Origin: Planctomycetaceae bacterium
GTDB lineage: Bacteria; Planctomycetota; Planctomycetia; Pirellulales; Thermoguttaceae
Length of the DNA: 64,000 nt
Reading direction: 5' to 3'
Assembly: GCA_012719125.1 (NCBI GenBank)
Contig: JAAYAY010000072.1
Coordinates: forward strand, 19,462 to 83,461
The position numbers and the translations under genes are program-made. Shown piece after piece: positions 58,560-64,000 of the stretch (positions are counted from its first letter, which is position 1; each line of letters opens with the position of its first letter). The notes beneath the pieces are model-generated. The model had not been told where the DNA came from, searched no databases, and saw only the letters and a program-made list of their open reading frames with translations.

Positions 58560-59987
58560 CTTTGTCTGCCCGGGTGACAACGCTCTTCCGGCCTGAGGAT
58601 CTGCTGCAGGGCGTCTGTGTCAACTTCGCTAACGGGCACACCTTCTTCGGCCGCCATGGCGGCGGCCAGGCCGGCCGCGTGGCCGATTTGGATGATCGTG
58701 CGGGAGAGACGGCAACTCGAAGCGGCAATGTGGCTGAAGCCCGCGCCACGGCAAGCGACCAGAACGTTTTCCGAGCCCTTCGGTATCAAGCACCGGTAAG
58801 GGATGCCGTAGGGACTGTTCAAATGGCCGCTGACTCGCTTGCTGCCCGCACCGTGCACGTCCATGGAATGGTCGGCCACCGCGATGATATCGGGGTGGGC
58901 CTGGCCGCTCAGCCCCGCTTCGAGATCCTGCTGCCGGAGAACATATTCGGTCACCACCCGGTAGCTCTCGCGGACACCCAACGCCGGTGCGAAACTGTGG
59001 AACTCGTAACCGGCAAAGGTCGGGATCTGCTGTAGCCAGCACCACTGGGCCTGAACGATTCTCTTCGCCCGGGCCATGCACTCCTCGTAACCCAGGTCGA
59101 TCAGATCGCGACCGGGGATCGTGGCTAGCGGATTGACGATGATGTCGCCGTCGGGCAATCCGTTGCAGTGGGCTGAGCGGGGCCACTTCTCCACCGGTGG
59201 ATCGGGAGGAACCGCCCGCCGCGGATTCTCGCGAGGAGTGATCCGATAGCAAAGACTGATCGCGTTGGGTACCGTGTCCGGTTCCTCCGGAGCCAACCGC
59301 TCACTGAAGCGGCTCCTGGGGTCGGGGCCGAGCATGGTCTCGAAGCCGGCGGCCCGGCAAAGCTGCACTCCACCGGTTGCGTCGATGAATACCTTGGCCT
59401 TTATGCGGATCGATTGGCCGCCGTTGGGTTCCACGATGACGGCCTGGAGACGCTTGCCCGAGAGTTCGACTTTCCGTGAAGGTCGTATTCCGCATGATGC
59501 GGCAGTTGCCCGTCTCTTCGAGCAGGTCGACGACGACACGATGGAACGCCTCGGGCTCGAAACTCACGCCGCGCTGTTCCGCTCGGGGCAGGTCACAATG
59601 CGATAGGGTTTCTTCGTAGGTCAGCCCCGGCGTGGTCAGCCAAAGCCCGAAGGAACCGTTCTTACGATCGTCGTTGTGGTCGCGGGTGATGCCCACAGCG
59701 TCGGGGAGCTTGGACAGGCGATCGTAGATTTCGCGGGCGAAATCGTCGCCGGGCCCCGGCCCCCAATGGCAGACGTAGGCCGACGTGCAGGTTCCTCCGA
59801 GAAGGTCCTTCTTCTCAACCAGGATGCACTTCACCCCGGAGCGGGCGGCCGCAAGGGCGGCTGCAACGCCACCACTGCCGCCGCCGACGACGCAGACGTC
59901 GGTTTCCAGGACTTCGACCGGCTCGCCCAGTGCGGAAGACGATACCGCCAACAAACAAAACAGGAAGGGGACTATATGGCGACCCAT
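58556..59987 (-). pseudogene. Exported FAD-dependent oxidoreductase with a frameshift
   Basis: The N-terminal frame starts at ATG 59987 with a signal peptide (IVPFLFCLLAVSSSALG) and the FAD loop VCVVGGGSGGVAAALAAARS; it runs to RNTTFTE. The C-terminal frame (to 58556) picks up at RKVELSGKRLQAVIVEPNGG and continues through VFIDATGGVQLCRAAGFE to GIPYRCLIPKGSENVLVACR. The two meet around 59470-59480 (plus strand) and differ by one base. Together they make a complete FAD oxidoreductase of the same family as the 48933 gene. A single-base error in the sequence is possible, so the gene may be intact. No slippery run is obvious, so programmed shifting is unlikely. Confidence 0.8.
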
Positions 59988-60102
59988 CGTCGATGCTCCT
60001 CAGCCGGTGTTCGATCGGAGGACTTTCCGTTTCGCCAAGTGTACCAGGCCGCGGGGCCGGCTGCGAACCTGCGTTCCCCGGCTCCGCAAAATCTCGTCGT
60101 GG

Positions 60103-60155
60103 CCCTATAATAGGGAGACAACAACCCCCGTAGGTCCCGGGCGCCGCACGGGACC
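60103..60155 (+). promoter_or_regulatory. uvrC promoter element and hairpin abutting the start codon
   Basis: CCCTATAATAGGG (60103-60115) contains a consensus -10 TATAAT within a palindrome; no good -35. GGTCCCG (60133-60139) and CGGGACC (60149-60155) form a 7-bp hairpin that ends right before the ATG at 60156, which would hinder initiation there. Confidence 0.45.
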
Positions 60156-61538
60156 ATGCAGGGAGACTCGCTTGGCCGCAATCATCGACCCGTGTCCGAC
60201 TCCAGCCCGAACCAACCCGAAGAGTTACCCGACGACAACTCGGCGGCGGCCGAGAAGGTCCGCTCGTTTCCCCATGCGCCCGGCGTCTACTTGATGAAGG
60301 ACGAGGCGGGGCGGGTCATCTACGTGGGGAAGGCCAAGGATCTGCGCAACCGGGCGGGAAGCTACTTCCTCAAAGCGGCGGCCGAGGAGCAGCGAACGGC
60401 CCGGCTCGTGCAGGAGATTCGCGATATCGACTACCTGGAGGCCGACAGCGAGGTCGACGCCCTGCTCATGGAAGCCCGGCTGATCAAAGACATTCAGCCG
60501 AAATACAACAAGGACCTGAAAGACGGCAAGAGCTTCCCCTACTTGGAGATCACCACGCGCGACGAGTTTCCACGAGTGGAGATCACGCGAACCCCGCGCG
60601 AGCGAGGGACGAAGCTGTACGGGCCGTTTGCCAACGTCTCGGGGTTGCGGGGCGCCCTGCAAGTGTTGCAGAAGATCTTCCGGTTCCGCACTTGCGCGCT
60701 CGACATACGCGAAGAGGACGAGCGTTGGCGTTGGTTTCGCCCGTGCCTGTTGGCTTCGATCCAACAATGCACGGCCCCCTGCAATCTGCGGATCTCCAAG
60801 GAGGCCTATCGCCGGGATATTCGGCGGCTGCAGCGGGTGCTGGAAGGGAACAAGACGGCCCTGATCAAGGACCTCTATCACGAGATGGCTGGTGCGGCCG
60901 AGAACCGCGACTATGAGGAGGCCGCCCGGCTGCGCGACGAGATCCGCATGCTGGAAACGCTCGACCAGCGGGGGGAACTCGACACGCACGTGCAGCCCGA
61001 AGTGTTTCACGTCGATCCGAAGAAGGGATTGGTGGGCCTGCGCAAGGTGCTCAAACTCGCGGAGACGCCGCGGACGATCGAAGGCATCGATATCGCTCAT
61101 ATCCAGGGCGCGGACACGGTGGCCAGCCTCGTGCAGTTTCTCGACGGGCTGCCCTTCAAGCCGGGTTACAAGCGTTACCGGATCCGCAACGTGGAAGGTG
61201 TCGACGATTTCGGCAGCATCCGCGAGGTGGTGGCTCGGCGTTTCCAGCGGCTCCAGGATGAAGAGGGCGTCTTTCCCGACATCCTGCTGATCGACGGCGG
61301 CAAGGGGCAACTGAACTCGGCGCTCAGCGTATTCTCGGCCCTGGAGATCACCCCGCCGACGGTGATCTCGCTGGCCAAGCGGGAGGAGGAAGTCTTTGTG
61401 ATGGGCGCCGAAGAGCCCCTACGGCTGAGCCGTCACAGCTATGCCCTGCGGCTGCTCCAATACGTTCGCGACGAGGCCCACCGTTTCGCCCAGCACTACC
61501 ACCACATCCTGCGGCGGAAGTCAACGTTGGGGGAGTGA
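60156..61538 (+). CDS. uvrC: UvrC-type excinuclease subunit lacking the C-terminal HhH region
   Basis: A 460-residue nucleotide excision repair nuclease. The N-terminal GIY-YIG domain (PGVYLMKDEAGRVIYVGKAK, about residues 42-61) makes the 3' cut. A Cys-containing block CLLASIQQCTAPCNL and the UVR motif ENRDYEEAARLRDEIRML follow. The RNase-H-like 5' nuclease domain has IEGIDIAHIQGADTVASLV, DILLIDGGKGQLN and YVRDEAHRFAQHYHH. It stops soon after that, where E. coli UvrC (about 610 residues) continues with two helix-hairpin-helix motifs. The start may be ATG 60156 or GTG 60192; a hairpin touches the former. Confidence 0.9.
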   Translation: MQGDSLGRNHRPVSDSSPNQPEELPDDNSAAAEKVRSFPHAPGVYLMKDEAGRVIYVGKAKDLRNRAGSYFLKAAAEEQRTARLVQEIRDIDYLEADSEVDALLMEARLIKDIQPKYNKDLKDGKSFPYLEITTRDEFPRVEITRTPRERGTKLYGPFANVSGLRGALQVLQKIFRFRTCALDIREEDERWRWFRPCLLASIQQCTAPCNLRISKEAYRRDIRRLQRVLEGNKTALIKDLYHEMAGAAENRDYEEAARLRDEIRMLETLDQRGELDTHVQPEVFHVDPKKGLVGLRKVLKLAETPRTIEGIDIAHIQGADTVASLVQFLDGLPFKPGYKRYRIRNVEGVDDFGSIREVVARRFQRLQDEEGVFPDILLIDGGKGQLNSALSVFSALEITPPTVISLAKREEEVFVMGAEEPLRLSRHSYALRLLQYVRDEAHRFAQHYHHILRRKSTLGE

Positions 61539-61674
61539 GGGAGTGGGAGGAGTCTCAAGAACCACCGCTCGCGACTGGTTGTCCGCACTTTGCTTCGTGA
61601 TGCGGCAAAACACATGTTAAATTCACCCCTAAATAATCATTTCTGTGATTCTTCTGCAGAATTCGCGCGTGAGT

Positions 61675-62058
61675 CTATTCCACCTCCAAGACCTTCTTGG
61701 CCTTCTTGACGTCGTCGGCGGCGATGGCCACTTCGAGCAGGTCGTCGGCAAAACCAACGATGTAGATCGCGTCGAGATTCAAACCGGCCTCGGCGAGTTT
61801 GCCGAGCACGCTGGTCAATTCGCCGGCCCGATTCTCCAGCAGGATGGTCACCAGTTCCTTCTCCTCGAAGCGAACGCTCGCCGATCGGAAGGCGTTTCGT
61901 GCCGACTCGACGTCGTCGGGGATGATCCGGACCAGTGCTCGGTTGTCCATTTGGATGGCGGTGAGCGACCGGATGTTCACTCCTTGAAGCGACAGAGCAT
62001 TGGTCACGTCGGCGAGTTCCCCCGGCCGATGGGACAAGGTGATCACGAAGTCTCGCAT
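61675..62058 (-). CDS. Tandem ACT-domain protein
   Basis: A 127-residue protein of two ACT domains, small ligand-binding folds that usually sense amino acids. Domain 1 begins MRDFVITLSHRPGELADVTN and domain 2 ELVTILLENRAGELTSVLGK; both show the RPGEL / RAGEL turn that forms the ligand site. It has no enzymatic domain, so it is probably a stand-alone regulator. It converges with uvrC and diverges from the GH32 gene. The 136-base spacer to uvrC holds no clear terminator. Confidence 0.88.
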   Translation of the reverse strand: MRDFVITLSHRPGELADVTNALSLQGVNIRSLTAIQMDNRALVRIIPDDVESARNAFRSASVRFEEKELVTILLENRAGELTSVLGKLAEAGLNLDAIYIVGFADDLLEVAIAADDVKKAKKVLEVE

Positions 62059-62243
62059 GGTTTCTCCCCCTGGGTATTCTTGCTTCTGACGGTCAAACTG
62101 TGAAGACGGCGTCCATTGTCATCTTCCGTGATCGCCAACTCAACCCGCCCGATCGGGTTGGTTCTGCCGCGCTTCCAAACACGGTTCGGCCCAGCTATTA
62201 TCATCAGACAGCATTCTTGTTAGTCGACAACCTGGAGCCACCG

Positions 62244-63944
62244 ATGATGCGAGCCTTGTTGACCAGCGTGTTTCTTCTGCTCACGACGGCGGCAGCCGCC
62301 GCCCAGGACGAGCTTCTCATCGCCGATTTCGAGGGCGCCGACTATGGGCAGTGGACCGTGGAAGGCGAGGCGTTCGGACCCGGTCCCGCCCACGGGACGC
62401 TCGAGCGCCAGATGAACGTTTCTGGATACCGCGGCAAGCGGCTCGTCAACTCGTACTACGGGGGCGACGGAACCACCGGCACGCTCACCTCGTCCCCGTT
62501 CACGATCGAGCGGAAGCTGATCAACTTCCTCATCGGGGGCGGCGGCTACGAGAACGAAACCTACATATCCCTTCTCGTTGACGGGAAAACCATCCGCACC
62601 GCCACGGGACCCAACACGGCCCCCGGCGGCAGCGAGGCCCTCCAGTGGCAGTCGTGGGACGTGAGCGACCTGGCCGGCAAGACGGCCGTGATCAAGATCG
62701 TCGATGCCCGAACCGGCGGCTGGGGGCACATCAACGTCGATCACATCGTGCAAAGCAACCGCGCGATGACGCTCCCGCCCGAGGAATTGCAGAAGACGAT
62801 TCTTCTGGAGAAGCAGTTCCTCAACCTGCCGGTGAAGAACGGGGCCGCCAAGCGGCGGATGGAATTACTGGTCGACGGCAAGGCCGTTCGCGCCTTCGAC
62901 ATCGAACTGGCGCCCGGCGAACCCGACTGGTGGGCGCCGATGGAGATCGCCGATTTCCGCGGCAAGCAGGCCGTCTTGAAGGTCGACGCCATGGAGCCTG
63001 GCTCGGGCGGGCTGAATATCGTCGACCAGACCGACCAGATCAACGGGCATGAAACCCTCTACGACGAACCACTGCGGCCCCAGTTCCATTTCAGCCAGCA
63101 ACGGGGCTGGAACAACGACCCCAACGGCATGGTCTTCTACGACGGCGAGTATCATTTGTTCTTCCAGCACAATCCTTACGGCTGGGGCTGGGCCAACATG
63201 CACTGGGGCCACGCCGTGAGCCGCGACATGGTTCACTGGAAACAACTCCCCGAAGCGATCTATCCCTGGACACAAGCAGTCGCCCACTGTTTCTCGGGGA
63301 GCGGCACGATCGACGAGGCCAATACGGCCGGTTTTCAGACGGGCAATGAGAAGGTGCTTATCGCCGCGTTCACCGACACCGGCTGCGGCGAAGCGATCGC
63401 CTATAGCAACGATCGCGGGCGGACCTTCATCTACTACGAGGGGAACCCGGTTGTGGAGCACAAAGGCCGCGATCCCAGGGTATTCTGGTATGAACCCGGC
63501 AGCCACTGGGTGATGGCGGTTTATGACGAAGAAGGCTCCGGCGACAAGACCAACCGGCGGATCGCCTTCTACACCTCGCCTAATCTCAAGGAGTGGGAAC
63601 TGCAGAGCAAGCTCGACGGCTTCTACGAATGCCCCGAGATCTTCGAACTGCCCATTGACGGCGACCCGGCCGACACCCGTTGGGTCGTCTTCGCGGCCGA
63701 TGCCAAGTATGTGATCGGTCGCTTCGACGGCAAGAAGTTCATCCCCGAGCACGAGGACAAACACCAGGTGCACTGGGGCCGCTACTACGCCTCGCAAACG
63801 TTCGACCGCAGCCCCGACGGCCGGCGGATCCAGATCGGCTGGGGCCGGATCGATATGGAAGGAATGCCCTTCAATCGGGTGCAGTTCTGCCACTCGATGA
63901 GAAACTGGGGAGAGCGGGTAGAATTTCGATATTTTTTGGTTTAG
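62244..63944 (+). CDS. Exported GH32 glycosidase (levanase/invertase type), truncated C-terminus
   Basis: A 566-residue reading frame with a signal peptide (MRALLTSVFLLLTTAAAA). An N-terminal beta-sandwich segment is followed by the GH32 five-blade catalytic domain. All three catalytic motifs are seen: WNNDPNG near residue 290 (nucleophile Asp), GRDPRVFW near 408 (transition-state Asp) and YECPEIF near 461 (acid/base Glu). It should hydrolyse fructans or sucrose outside the cytoplasm. Similarity stops after GMPFNRV near 63882, where GH32 proteins normally have a FP-ELTLR region. The sequence then becomes AT-rich and ends at a stop in 63942-63944. Starts 62244 and 62247 are equal; GGAG lies seven bases before. 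Confidence 0.87.
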   Translation: MMRALLTSVFLLLTTAAAAAQDELLIADFEGADYGQWTVEGEAFGPGPAHGTLERQMNVSGYRGKRLVNSYYGGDGTTGTLTSSPFTIERKLINFLIGGGGYENETYISLLVDGKTIRTATGPNTAPGGSEALQWQSWDVSDLAGKTAVIKIVDARTGGWGHINVDHIVQSNRAMTLPPEELQKTILLEKQFLNLPVKNGAAKRRMELLVDGKAVRAFDIELAPGEPDWWAPMEIADFRGKQAVLKVDAMEPGSGGLNIVDQTDQINGHETLYDEPLRPQFHFSQQRGWNNDPNGMVFYDGEYHLFFQHNPYGWGWANMHWGHAVSRDMVHWKQLPEAIYPWTQAVAHCFSGSGTIDEANTAGFQTGNEKVLIAAFTDTGCGEAIAYSNDRGRTFIYYEGNPVVEHKGRDPRVFWYEPGSHWVMAVYDEEGSGDKTNRRIAFYTSPNLKEWELQSKLDGFYECPEIFELPIDGDPADTRWVVFAADAKYVIGRFDGKKFIPEHEDKHQVHWGRYYASQTFDRSPDGRRIQIGWGRIDMEGMPFNRVQFCHSMRNWGERVEFRYFLV

Positions 63945-64000
63945 TGGGCAGGTCGGTAGAAATTGGCCTCATGGAAAAGAGGCGTCCTATGCGAGAATAC
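63886..64000 (+). mobile_element. Possible left end of an inserted element (cut by the window edge)
   Basis: From about 63886 the DNA departs from GH32 coding character and turns AT-rich (AATTTCGATATTTTTTGGTT). A new reading frame may begin at 63972 (MEKRRPMREY) and runs off the edge. An insertion sequence or recombination boundary would explain the broken GH32 gene. No terminal repeat or target duplication can be checked because the other end is outside. Confidence 0.35.

Overview
The window looks like chromosome from a planctomycete, probably Pirellulales-like. The DNA is GC-rich. Several proteins carry features common in that phylum: NPYASPQ at the start of two membrane proteins, an NPFG-repeat tail on a secreted PQQ-propeller protein, LEPLEDRRLLA at the start of a 2047-residue exported protein, a zinc-ribbon/kinase/WD40 protein, BlaI-M56 regulation and ExbB/ExbD/VWA gene clusters. 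There is one tRNA, no rRNA, no CRISPR array and no complete insertion sequence. The right edge probably cuts into a mobile element.

Layout. 1-3.6 kb: housekeeping genes (leuS, tRNA-Lys, rpsI-rplM) and a ferredoxin with an FNR-like box upstream. 4.0-7.1 kb: three-gene proton-translocating transhydrogenase operon pntAA-pntAB-pntB. 7.2-20.5 kb: tandem NPYASP membrane paralogues, a PQQ-propeller protein, a 1313-residue unknown, a Ser/Thr kinase with two WD40 blocks, an HPt protein, a Tat-exported Gfo/Idh/MocA oxidoreductase and a DUF4177-like protein. 20.5-25.1 kb: BlaI repressor with M56 receptor protease, then four small genes resembling the YqjD/YqjE membrane-stress group. 25.4-30.4 kb: radical SAM/SPASM protein with PqqD-like N-terminus plus a pseudopilin-like membrane partner, an App1-type phosphatase and two unknown proteins. 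31-37.8 kb: six-gene minus-strand cluster VWA-TPR-ExbB-ExbD-ExbD-TPR, a probable proton-driven envelope machine. 38-44.7 kb: def, fmt, DEAD-box helicase, bioD and a membrane-anchored MutS-like ATPase. 44.7-48.7 kb: methyltransferase, NAD-kinase-like protein, SPFH protein and two unknowns. 48.9-60 kb: a secreted double-FAD/HEAT protein, the giant propeller/beta-helix protein and a frameshifted FAD oxidoreductase. 60.1-64 kb: UvrC lacking its C-terminal HhH region, a double-ACT protein and a GH32 glycosidase whose coding frame breaks near the window end.

The most unusual signal is in the spacers. Short tandem arrays with periods of 7, 8 and 9 bases lie between genes, often touching start or stop codons. 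The heptamer CCYGAAC array ending in ACAACT lies just upstream of pntAB, pntB and one exbD. The heptamer CTCATAG covers the stop codons of the other exbD and of bioD. An octamer TTCCATCA family sits as inverted arrays in the exbB-TPR spacer. Several REP-like hairpin elements also occur. The best protein-level candidates for new biology are the PqqD-radical SAM/pseudopilin-like pair, the NAD-kinase-like/SPFH pair and the ExbBD-VWA cluster.
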